From: Hymenobacter sp.
GTDB lineage: Bacteria; Bacteroidota; Bacteroidia; Cytophagales; Hymenobacteraceae
Length of the DNA stretch: 16,594 nucleotides
Direction: 5' to 3'
Assembly: GCA_025362615.1 (NCBI GenBank)
Contig: JANYFQ010000534.1
Location: 1-16,594 of the forward strand
Position 1 is the stretch's first letter. Every line of letters starts with the position of its first letter. Below are positions 6,776 through 12,676 of the stretch, one piece after another. The position numbers were made by a program, and so were the translations under genes. A model generated the notes under the pieces. The model had not been told where the DNA came from. It was given only the letters and a program-made list of their open reading frames with translations, and did not search any database.

Positions 6776-7717
6776 TTACCCGTCGGACTGCGTTTCGACC
6801 GCTGCGCCCGGTGTTTTTTTGGCGTTGGCCTTGGCTTTTTTGCGCCCCACCAGCCCCACGGTATACGCAATAATCTGCCCCGCAATGTCGAACTCCGTGG
6901 CCCGCTCGATGCCCTCCAGGCCGGGCGACGAATTGACCTCCAGCACCAGCGGGCCGCGGGTACTTTGCAGCATATCGACGCCCGCAATGCCCAGGCCCAG
7001 GGCTTTGGTGGCGAGCAGGGCGGCGGCCTTTTCGGCCCGGCTCAGCTTGACGAGCGTACCCGTGCCGCCCCGGTGCAGGTTCGAGCGGAACTCGCCTTCC
7101 TGGCCCTGCCGCTTCATGGCCCCCACAATTTCGCCGTCCACCACAAAGGCCCGCAGGTCAGCGCCTTTGCTTTCGGCAATAAACTCCTGCACGATGATGC
7201 GGGCCTTGAGGTTGTGAAACGCTTCGATGACCGACGTGGCCGCTTGTACGCTCTCGGCCAGCACCACGCCCAGGCCCTGGGTGCCTTCGAGGAGCTTGAT
7301 GATGACCGGCGCCCCGCCCACCTGCGCTATCATGGCCGGCACGTCGGCCGAGTAGTTGGTGAAGGCCGTTTTGGGCATCCCCACGCCCACGCGGCTCAAA
7401 ATCTGCATCGAGCGCAGCTTGTCGCGCGAGCGCACAATGGCCTGGCTTTCCACCGCCACGCGGGTCTTCATCATCTCGAACTGCCGCACCACGGCCGTGC
7501 CGTAAAACGTGACCGACGCGCCGATGCGCGGTATCACGGCATCGAATTTTTCGAGCGGCTCGCCCTGGTAGATGATGGCCGGCCGGCCTTTTTCGAGCAC
7601 CAGGTTGCACTGCAAATGGTCAATCACGCGGGCCGTGTGGCCCCGCGCCTCGGCGGCTTCCACCAGCCGCCGGGTCGAGTACGATTTGGGTTCGCGGGAG
7701 AGGATGGCGATTTTCAC
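6776..7717 (-). CDS. rimK: RimK-family ATP-grasp glutamate ligase
   Basis: Starting at GTG 7717 the protein has 313 residues and begins MKIAILSREPKSYSTRRLVE, matching the N-terminus expected for RimK. The frame extends to a TTG at 7750, giving 11 extra residues; the GTG is preferred. ATP-grasp features: KLLEGTQGLGV (141-151), VQEFIAESKGADLRAFVV (176-193), EFRSNLHRGG (209-218), AGVDML (245-250) and VLEVNSSPGLEGIE (258-271), including the Mg-binding Glu and Asn. In E. coli RimK adds glutamates to the C-terminus of ribosomal protein S6 and can make poly-alpha-glutamate. A Lys/Ala-rich tail follows residue 292. The neighbouring protease and aspartoacylase-like genes recur with rimK in other genomes, suggesting a ligation/removal module. 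A partial promoter-like TACTTTG lies near 7748-7754. Confidence 0.93.
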   Translation of the reverse strand: MKIAILSREPKSYSTRRLVEAAEARGHTARVIDHLQCNLVLEKGRPAIIYQGEPLEKFDAVIPRIGASVTFYGTAVVRQFEMMKTRVAVESQAIVRSRDKLRSMQILSRVGVGMPKTAFTNYSADVPAMIAQVGGAPVIIKLLEGTQGLGVVLAESVQAATSVIEAFHNLKARIIVQEFIAESKGADLRAFVVDGEIVGAMKRQGQEGEFRSNLHRGGTGTLVKLSRAEKAAALLATKALGLGIAGVDMLQSTRGPLVLEVNSSPGLEGIERATEFDIAGQIIAYTVGLVGRKKAKANAKKTPGAAVETQSDG

Positions 7718-7764
7718 GAAGGCGGGGGCTGGGGTAAGAAGCGGCTGCAAAGTACGGGCGGGGC

Positions 7765-7938
7765 GGTTTCTTGTTCCTGGTTTCTGGTTTCTGGTTTAAT
7801 TGTTTGATTGTTGAATTGCTTAATTGTTGCTGGCGAGTGCATCTGTCCCGCAGCGGGCGCAGTGGCAAAAAAGCAGGGGGCGCAGTGCCTTGCTGAAACG
7901 CCCGGTCAACAATTTAACAATTCAACAATTCAACAATT
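7765..7938. repeat. Composite intergenic repeat element, copy 2 (heptamers, octamers, CGCAGTG core, inverted octamers)
   Basis: In plus order there are four modules. Heptamers of the TTTCTGG family (GGTTTCTTGTTCCTGG onward) occupy 7765-7798. AATTGTTT/GATTGTTG octamers occupy 7799-7829. The core at 7844-7889 begins TGTCCCGCAGCGGGCGCAG. Inverted octamers (CAACAATTTAACAATTC...) occupy 7917-7938. The two octamer arrays can pair, enclosing the core. The array runs into the zinc-protease gene: it supplies that gene's TGA (7932-7930) and its last codons. It fills the 212-bp gap to rimK. The core and word types match the element at 1294-1425. Confidence 0.85.
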
Positions 7939-8376
7939 CTTCTTCGCCACATTCCGCCGGGCCACATCGACCACAAACCGGCCCTGGCGCAGCAGGCTGC
8001 GGCCCAGCAGCACGGGGTAGCGCATATCGGAGCGGTCGGAGAGCGAGAATTCGGTTTCAAAATCCTGCCCAAACAGCCGCACCACGGCCCGGATGACGTA
8101 GCGTTCCTGCACCTCGCCGTTGGAAGAGCGGATGTCGCGCAGGTCAAAATCGGCAAACGTCAGCGGCTGCCCGTCAAAAGCCGGGTGGTCGGGGTCGAGC
8201 AGGCGTACGCGCAGCACGGAGCCAGCAGCAGCGTCGGTTTCGACGTGAATATCGGCGCAGTGCAGGGCGCTGGTGTAAGCCCCGGTATCGACTTTGGCTT
8301 CCACGCCGACCAGCCCAAAAGCCGGAAAATCAATCAACTCCCGGCGGCCCAGGGTGCGCTTGGCAGGACGTTTCAT
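7930..8376 (-). CDS. RimB-type 'ATP-dependent zinc protease' (retropepsin-like, DUF785)
   Basis: A 148-residue protein of the usual length for the family. The start ATG at 8376 gives MKRPAKRTLGRRELIDFP, followed by GVEAKVDTGAYTSALHC. Residues D30-T31-G32-A33 form the Asp-Thr-Gly-Ala signature of a retropepsin-like aspartic protease fold. The second half has DMRYPVLLGRSLLRQGRFVVDV, the 'hLLGRxhL' flap-and-core segment of the family. Annotations call these 'ATP-dependent zinc proteases', although the visible active-site signature is aspartic. In Pseudomonas a homologue (RimB) is encoded with rimK and modulates its activity on S6. The gene is first of three on the minus strand, with rimK 212 bp downstream. 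The C-terminal KKNC and the stop lie partly in the AATTGTTG repeat. Confidence 0.88.
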   Translation of the reverse strand: MKRPAKRTLGRRELIDFPAFGLVGVEAKVDTGAYTSALHCADIHVETDAAAGSVLRVRLLDPDHPAFDGQPLTFADFDLRDIRSSNGEVQERYVIRAVVRLFGQDFETEFSLSDRSDMRYPVLLGRSLLRQGRFVVDVARRNVAKKNC

Positions 8377-8377
8377 G

Positions 8378-8600
8378 TTGAATTATGAATTATGAAAAAC
8401 TTATAGGCAAAAACGAAAGGTAATTCCTAATTCCAGGACTTACGCAAAGGGCATTCCACGCAGTGTTTCGCAGTGTTAAAACGCAGTGTTCCGCAGTGTT
8501 TTGTTCTGTCCACACCGCGAAACACTGCGTTTTTAACACTGCGGAACACTGCGTGACAGATGATTTGGGTGGTTTGCGTAATTCATAACTCATAATTCAC
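8378..8600. repeat. Nested palindromic element with AATTATGA outer words and CGCAGTGTT inner words
   Basis: Three concentric inverted pairs lie between the sugar-dehydrogenase stop and the protease start. The outer pair is AATTATGAATTATGA at 8381-8395 against AATTCATAACTCATAATTCA at 8580-8599. The middle pair is TTACGCAAA at 8440-8448 against TTTGCGTAA at 8573-8581. The inner pair is an array of four CGCAGTGTT words at 8458-8503 against its complement at about 8518-8554, able to form a ~36-bp stem. The end of the element is 3 bp from the dehydrogenase stop. The word CGCAGTG is shared with the core of the composite elements. Confidence 0.85.
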
Positions 8601-8602
8601 CC

Positions 8603-9703
8603 CTAACCCGCGTACCAAATCCGAAACACGGCATCGCCCTGGTCGTCGCTGACGAGCATCGAGCCGTCGGGCAGCACCAGCAGGCACACCGGGCGGCCCC
8701 AGCTTTGCTGGCCTTGCAGCCAGCCTTCGGCGAAGGTTTCGTAGCCCACGGCGGCGGTGCCGGCGGCGTTGAGGCGCACCAGGCTGATGCGGTAGCCGGT
8801 TTTGGCGGTGCGGTTCCAGGAGCCGTGTTCGGGGATGAACACCTGGTTGCGGTACTGCGCCGGAAACTGGCGGCCGGTGTAAAACTTCAGGCCCAGCGCC
8901 GCTACGTGGGGCCCCAGCTTGCGGGCCGGGGCGGCGTAGTCGGCGGCGTTTTTGCCTTTGGCGAAGTGCGGGTCGGGCACGTCGCCGCCAAAAAAGTACG
9001 GGAAGCCAAAGTGCAGGCCGGTTTTGGGGGCGCGGTTGAGTTCGTCGGCCGGCAGGTCGTCGCCGAGCTGGTCGCGGCCGTTGTCGGTGAACCACAGCTC
9101 CTTCGTGACGGGGTGCCAATCAAACCCCACCGTGTTGCGTACGCCCCGCGCCACGGTTTCGAAGCCCGAGCCGTCGGGGTTGAGGCGGTTGATGGTGCCG
9201 AAGACGGGCTTCGTGGGCAGGCAGGCGTTGCAGGGCGCGCCCACCGGCACGTACAGTTTGCCATCGGGCCCGAAGGCGATGTAGCGCCAGCCGTGCCACT
9301 CCTCGGTAGGCAGCCGGGCGTACACCACCACCGGCTTGGGCGGGTTGTTGAGGCGGGCGGCAATGCCGTCGTAACGCGTGATGCGGTGGATTTCGGCCAC
9401 GTACAAGGCCCCGCCGCGCACGGCCACGCCGTTGGGCGAGTTCAAGCCCGTGGCGATGGTGATGACCTCATCGGCGCGGCCGTCGGCGTTGCGGTCGGGC
9501 AGGGCGTACACCTTGCCCTGCTCCTTCGAGCCGACGTACACCGTGCCGTCCGGCCCCAGGGCCAGCTCCCGCGCCCCGGCCACGCCCTGGGCAAAATAGC
9601 CAATGCGGAAGCCCGGCGGCAGCTTTATCAGGGCCAGGTTGTCGACGGCCGGGGTGGGCGCAGGCGCGGCGGCTAGCAGCAGCGGAAGCAGAAAAGATAC
9701 CAT
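8603..9703 (-). CDS. PQQ-dependent sugar (sorbosone) dehydrogenase-like beta-propeller protein
   Basis: A 366-residue protein with a short signal peptide (MVSFLLPLLLAAAPA), so it is exported to the periplasm. The rest is the six-bladed propeller of the soluble glucose/sorbosone dehydrogenase family: LPPGFRIGYFAQGV (28-41), ARELALGPDGTVYVGS (44-59), GWRYIAFGPDGKLYVPVGAP (138-157), RNTVGFDWHPVTKELWFTDN (189-208), then GDDLPADELN and PEHGSWNR (291-298). These are the family's most conserved blocks. C158 and C161 (CNAC) are close together and could bind metal or form a disulfide. Members oxidise aldoses or aldehydes using PQQ, but many homologues have untested substrates. No PQQ synthesis gene is seen in this window. 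The gene lies between the 2TM gene and the protease gene, all on the minus strand. Confidence 0.88.
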   Translation of the reverse strand: MVSFLLPLLLAAAPAPTPAVDNLALIKLPPGFRIGYFAQGVAGARELALGPDGTVYVGSKEQGKVYALPDRNADGRADEVITIATGLNSPNGVAVRGGALYVAEIHRITRYDGIAARLNNPPKPVVVYARLPTEEWHGWRYIAFGPDGKLYVPVGAPCNACLPTKPVFGTINRLNPDGSGFETVARGVRNTVGFDWHPVTKELWFTDNGRDQLGDDLPADELNRAPKTGLHFGFPYFFGGDVPDPHFAKGKNAADYAAPARKLGPHVAALGLKFYTGRQFPAQYRNQVFIPEHGSWNRTAKTGYRISLVRLNAAGTAAVGYETFAEGWLQGQQSWGRPVCLLVLPDGSMLVSDDQGDAVFRIWYAG

Positions 9704-9765
9704 GCCCTGCTAACTGCAGCCGGCCCATCGGGGTTGCAACTGCCGCCCCGCCGGTAGCTCACGGC

Positions 9766-10086
9766 CTACCCCTGCCGCCGCCGCAGGCGCTCGTATTCGC
9801 GCTGGGTGCGCTGGCTGCTGCTCAGGCCCAGATAAACGGCCACGAAATTGGCCGTCAGCCCAATGCCCCAGAAAAACGTGGTGTAGGCTGGCCACGGAAT
9901 GCCGGCCGCACCGCGCTGCCCCAACCCCTCAAAACCAGTGAGTGCCCACAGCGCCCACAAGCCGCCGTTCACGAGCGCAAACACCAACAGGTGCGATTGG
10001 AATTTGGCGCGGCCCCGGGCTTTGGCCCACAGTTGGGGGTCGCGGGGGGCAGCGTAATCGACGGCGGCAGTAAGGGTCGGTTGCAT
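9766..10086 (-). CDS. Small 2TM-domain membrane protein
   Basis: From ATG at 10086 the protein has 106 residues. The frame is open to 10143, but the extra 19 residues would overlap the promoter box, so the internal ATG (MQPTLTAAVDYAA) is chosen. A basic stretch RGRAKFQSH precedes the first membrane segment (HLLVFALVNGGLWALWALTG); the second is TFFWGIGLTANFVAVYLGL. The tail SSQRTQREYERLRRRQG is strongly charged and likely cytoplasmic. This layout matches the 2TM domain family of the Bacteroidota, whose function is not known; relatives occur alone or joined to LytTR regulators. A perfect TAnnTTTG box lies 35 bp upstream. The sugar dehydrogenase gene follows after 62 bp, with no repeat in that gap. 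Confidence 0.8.
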   Translation of the reverse strand: MQPTLTAAVDYAAPRDPQLWAKARGRAKFQSHLLVFALVNGGLWALWALTGFEGLGQRGAAGIPWPAYTTFFWGIGLTANFVAVYLGLSSSQRTQREYERLRRRQG

Positions 10087-10121
10087 GACGTTTGGGGGTT
10101 GGGTTGGGTTGAGATGATGGT

Positions 10122-10129
10122 CAAAACTA
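10122..10129 (-). promoter_or_regulatory. Bacteroidota -7 promoter box upstream of the 2TM gene
   Basis: The minus strand reads TAGTTTTG, a perfect TAnnTTTG match, ending 35 bp before the ATG at 10086. The rest of the 304-bp divergent gap toward the macro-domain gene (10130-10231) shows no other clear signal until the repeat begins at 10232. Confidence 0.5.
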
Positions 10130-10231
10130 CGCTTTTGCTGCACCCGTTCGCCACTTTTTGTGGCCCAACCGTCGTATGAGGCGGATGGGGCCGCCGCAAC
10201 GCGGGGCCAGCCGTAACCTTCGAACCGGCGA

Positions 10232-10383
10232 GTTTTAGGTTTTTAGGTTTTGGGTGTTGAGTTTTGGGTGTTCGGTTTTAGGTGTTGGGTGTTGGGTTTT
10301 TGGCGGTCCAATACCTAAAACCGAATACCTAAAACCGAATACCCAACACCCAACACCTAAAACCCAACACCCAAAAACCCACC
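10232..10383. repeat. Heptamer-word palindrome (GGTTTTA/GGTGTTG family) upstream of the macro-domain gene
   Basis: The left half (10232-10304) is a run of 7-bp words: GGTTTTA, GGTTTTG, GGTGTTG, AGTTTTG, GGTGTTC, GGTTTTA, GGTGTTG, GGTGTTG. The right half (about 10310-10383) carries the same words reverse-complemented (CCTAAAA, CCGAATA, CCAACAC). The two halves can form a long hairpin in several 7-bp registers around GGCGGTCC. The element ends 7 bp before the macro-domain ATG, so it forms most of that mRNA's leader if transcription starts upstream. The CCAACAC word reappears inside the adenine deaminase gene at 14551-14579. Confidence 0.85.
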
Positions 10384-10390
10384 CCCCTCC

Positions 10391-10912
10391 ATGCCCATCC
10401 ACCTCGTCCAAGCCGACATTACCTGCCTGCCCGTGGCGGCCATCGTGAACGCCGCCAACGGCGGTTTGCTTGGCGGGGGCGGGGTCGATGGGGCCATTCA
10501 CCGGGCGGCGGGGCCGGCGCTGCTGGCCGCCTGCCAACTCTTGCGCCAAAGCCCCGACTACCGCCAGGGCCTGCCCACGGGCGCGGCCGTTGTCACGCCG
10601 GGCTTCGGCTTGCCGGCCCGCTTCGTCATCCACACTGTTGGCCCCGTGTGGCACGGCGGCCACCGGGGCGAACCCGAATTGCTGGCCGCCTGCTATCGCA
10701 ACAGCCTGCGCCTGGCCGCCGAACACCGCCTCGCAACCCTCGCCTTTCCCGGCATCAGCACCGGCATCTACGGCTACCCCAAGCCCGAAGCCGCCGCCAT
10801 CGCCGTGCGTGAAGTACGGCAGTGGCTGGCCGCTCACGAGTGGCCGCAGGAAGTGACGTTTGTGGTATTTGACGCCGAGAGCCAGCGGATTTACGAGCGG
10901 GAGTTAGCGTAA
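10391..10912 (+). CDS. Macro-domain O-acetyl-ADP-ribose deacetylase (YmdB-like)
   Basis: A 173-residue stand-alone macro domain. The ADP-ribose-binding loop 1 region is complete: VNAANGGLLGGGGVDGAIHRAAG (19-41), with Asn20 and Asn23 of the 'NAAN' block and Asp33. The second phosphate loop is FPGISTGIYGYP (119-130). QADITCLPVAAIV (8-20) is the first strand, with QADIT in place of the usual GDIT. HTVGPVW (81-87) matches the central strand. YmdB-like enzymes hydrolyse O-acetyl-ADP-ribose and some remove ADP-ribose from proteins, and act in the cytoplasm. The start follows a heptamer palindrome closely, with a C-rich sequence and no Shine-Dalgarno. It converges on ispH with only 8 bp between stop codons. 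Confidence 0.92.
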   Translation: MPIHLVQADITCLPVAAIVNAANGGLLGGGGVDGAIHRAAGPALLAACQLLRQSPDYRQGLPTGAAVVTPGFGLPARFVIHTVGPVWHGGHRGEPELLAACYRNSLRLAAEHRLATLAFPGISTGIYGYPKPEAAAIAVREVRQWLAAHEWPQEVTFVVFDAESQRIYERELA

Positions 10913-10920
10913 AGCCCACT

Positions 10921-11802
10921 TTATGCCACCACCCCCACGCCCGCAACGCGTTGTTGCACTTGCTGCATCAACCAAAGTGGCGTACTCGTGGCCCCGCAAA
11001 TGCCCACAGTGTCCGCGCCCGCCAGCCACTCCTCCTGCACCTCGTCGGCATTCTCGATGAAGTAGCTGCGCGGGTTCACGCCATTCACCACCGAGAACAG
11101 GGCCTTGCCGTTGGAGCTTTTCCGGCCGCTCACGAACAGAATAACGTCGTGCTCGACGGCGAAGCGGGCCAGGGCCGGCTCGCGGTTGCTCACCTGCCGG
11201 CAGATGCTGTCGTTGGCATCGAAACTTTGCAAATCGCCCCCGGCGGCGGCGATGCGGGCCTCCATCAGGGCCTTCATTTTGTAAAAGCCGGCCGTGCTTT
11301 TGGTGGTTTGGCTGAAGAGCGTCACGGGCCGGGCAAAGTCAATCTGGTCGAGGTCGGTTTCGTTCATCACGATGAGGGCGCGGTTGCCGGTTTGGCCGGT
11401 GAGGCCGGCGACTTCGGCGTGGCCGGGCTGCCCGTAAATCACAATCTGGCCGTTTTGGCGGGTGCTGGCATCGAAGGCGTGCTTGACGCGGTTTTGCAGC
11501 TTGAGCACCACCGGGCAGCTCGCGTCAATCAGCTCCAGGTTGTTTTGCAGGGCGAGCTGGTAGGTTTCGGGCGGCTCGCCGTGGGCGCGGATGAGGACCT
11601 TGCAGTCGTGCAGCGCGGCCAGCTCGTCGCGGTCGATGATGCGTAACCCCTTCTGGTGCAGACGCTCCACTTCCATGCGGTTGTGAACAATGTCGCCCAG
11701 GCAGTACAGCGTTTTATCGTGCGCCAGCTCGTCCTCGGCCATCTGAATGGCGAATTCCACGCCGAAACAGTACCCGGAATTTTTATCTATCGTGACCGTC
11801 AT
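10921..11802 (-). CDS. ispH: 4-hydroxy-3-methylbut-2-enyl diphosphate reductase (IspH/LytB)
   Basis: From ATG at 11802 the protein has 293 residues. The frame is open to 11874, but that extension crosses the promoter box and a repeat arm, so it is rejected. The three [4Fe-4S] cysteines of IspH are visible: C12 (NSGYCFGVEFAI), C96 (IDASCPVV) and C201 (NDSICRQVSNRE). Substrate-binding residues are H40, H74 (IRAHGEPP), the HAEVAGL block (128-134), SQTTKS (164-169) and SGRKSSNG (225-232). The enzyme makes IPP and DMAPP in the last step of the MEP isoprenoid pathway. cmk lies upstream on the same strand, an association common in the Bacteroidota. A perfect TAnnTTTG box lies 46 bp upstream, so ispH may also have its own promoter. 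Confidence 0.95.
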   Translation of the reverse strand: MTVTIDKNSGYCFGVEFAIQMAEDELAHDKTLYCLGDIVHNRMEVERLHQKGLRIIDRDELAALHDCKVLIRAHGEPPETYQLALQNNLELIDASCPVVLKLQNRVKHAFDASTRQNGQIVIYGQPGHAEVAGLTGQTGNRALIVMNETDLDQIDFARPVTLFSQTTKSTAGFYKMKALMEARIAAAGGDLQSFDANDSICRQVSNREPALARFAVEHDVILFVSGRKSSNGKALFSVVNGVNPRSYFIENADEVQEEWLAGADTVGICGATSTPLWLMQQVQQRVAGVGVVA

Positions 11803-11848
11803 AACGCTTCCAACAAGCCGGCGCGGGGTGGGGTTCGCGGGGGTAGGG

Positions 11849-11856
11849 CAAAGGTA
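11849..11856 (-). promoter_or_regulatory. Bacteroidota -7 promoter box upstream of ispH
   Basis: The minus strand reads TACCTTTG, a perfect TAnnTTTG match, ending 46 bp before the ATG at 11802. It lies between ispH and the REPIN-like repeat that separates ispH from cmk. This suggests that ispH can be transcribed independently. Confidence 0.5.
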
Positions 11857-11857
11857 G

Positions 11858-11945
11858 GTAGCGCGGGTTTTCAACCCGCGCGTCGGGGATGCTCACACCA
11901 AAAAAGCCCTGACGCTCGCACGCGCGGGTTGAAAACCCGCGTTAC
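11858..11945. repeat. REPIN-like pair of inverted REP palindromes, copy 2
   Basis: The left unit starts at 11858 with GTAGCGCGGG, passes through TTTTC and closes AACCCGCGCG. The right unit, read from the other strand, starts GTAACGCGGG at 11945 and has the same palindrome. The spacer (about 40 bp, including GCTCACACCAAAAAAGCCC) differs from that of the copy at 6681-6775. One unit carries the canonical REP tetranucleotide GTAG. The outer GTTAC contributes the TAA stop of cmk (11944-11942), so the gene ends inside the repeat. Confidence 0.82.
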
Positions 11946-12634
11946 CCCGCATAAGCCGCAAACAGCGCCGACGACACCCTATCCAACACAAAATCAACCT
12001 GCTCGCTGATGGTGATGTGCGTCGTGTCGAGCAGCACGGCATCGGGGGCGCGGCGCAGGGGGCTTTCGGCGCGGGTCGAGTCGATGTGGTCGCGCTTGCG
12101 GAGGTTTTCGATGATGGCTTCGAGCGAAACGTGCTCGTTTTTGGCGGCCAGCTCTTCCTGCCGGCGCAGGGCGCGGATGGTCACGTCGGCGGTCATGAAA
12201 ATCTTGACTTCGGCATCGGCAAACACCGTCGTGCCGATGTCGCGGCCGTCCATCACCACGCCGCGCTTGCGGCCCATGCGCTGCTGCTGGGCCACAAGCG
12301 CGTGGCGCACGAGCGGGATGACCGATACCTCGCTCACGGCGTTGGAAATCCGCATCTGCCGGATATCGTCTTCGCGGTTCAAGCCGTTGACGAACACCTC
12401 GTTGCGGCCCGTGGCGCGATTGCGCCGGAAGCTGATGCGGAGCGCCGCCAGGGCCGCTTCAACCTGCCCGATGTCCTCAAAAGAAATGTTGTTTTCGAGC
12501 AAATGCAACGTCACGGCGCGGTACATGGCCCCGGTGTCCACGTAGGCGTAGTGCAGCTCGGCGGCTACGGCCTTGGCGGTGGTGCTTTTTCCGCACGACG
12601 AGTACCCATCAATGGCAATTACGAGCGGTTTCAT
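11942..12634 (-). CDS. cmk: Cytidylate (CMP/dCMP) kinase
   Basis: A 230-residue protein, the normal length for bacterial CMP kinase. The P-loop is GYSSCGKST (10-18), beginning right after the first strand PLVIAID. YVDTGAMYRA (31-40) and NEVFVNGLNREDDIR (78-92) belong to the CMP-binding region. DGRDIGTTVF (129-138) is the conserved monophosphate-binding block, followed by AEVKIFMTADVTIRALRR. The enzyme phosphorylates CMP and dCMP with ATP in pyrimidine nucleotide recycling. The start ATG at 12634 matches the family N-terminus. The stop codon lies in the outer bases of a REPIN-like repeat, and ispH follows on the same strand. An imperfect (7 of 8) promoter-like TAATCTTG is present at 12671-12678. 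Confidence 0.95.
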   Translation of the reverse strand: MKPLVIAIDGYSSCGKSTTAKAVAAELHYAYVDTGAMYRAVTLHLLENNISFEDIGQVEAALAALRISFRRNRATGRNEVFVNGLNREDDIRQMRISNAVSEVSVIPLVRHALVAQQQRMGRKRGVVMDGRDIGTTVFADAEVKIFMTADVTIRALRRQEELAAKNEHVSLEAIIENLRKRDHIDSTRAESPLRRAPDAVLLDTTHITISEQVDFVLDRVSSALFAAYAG

Positions 12635-12676
12635 GGCTTTTGTTGAACGCTGGGAATGGCCTTTGGCCCCGCAAGA

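Noticed and set aside
5529..7217. Plus-strand open frame of 562 codons
   Set aside because: It lies antisense to the aspartoacylase-like and rimK genes, which have clear active-site motifs. The translation is His/Arg/Ala-rich noise.
10232..10383. Possible CRISPR array from the regular 7-bp repeats
   Set aside because: The repeats are adjacent 7-bp words without spacers and are followed by their own complement. No cas gene is near.
10907..10926. Small inverted repeat GCGTAAAG/CTTTATGC spanning both stop codons of the macro-domain gene and ispH
   Set aside because: An 8-bp AT-containing stem with a G-T pair and 4-base loop could be chance. It is largely formed by the two stop regions and has no T-tract.
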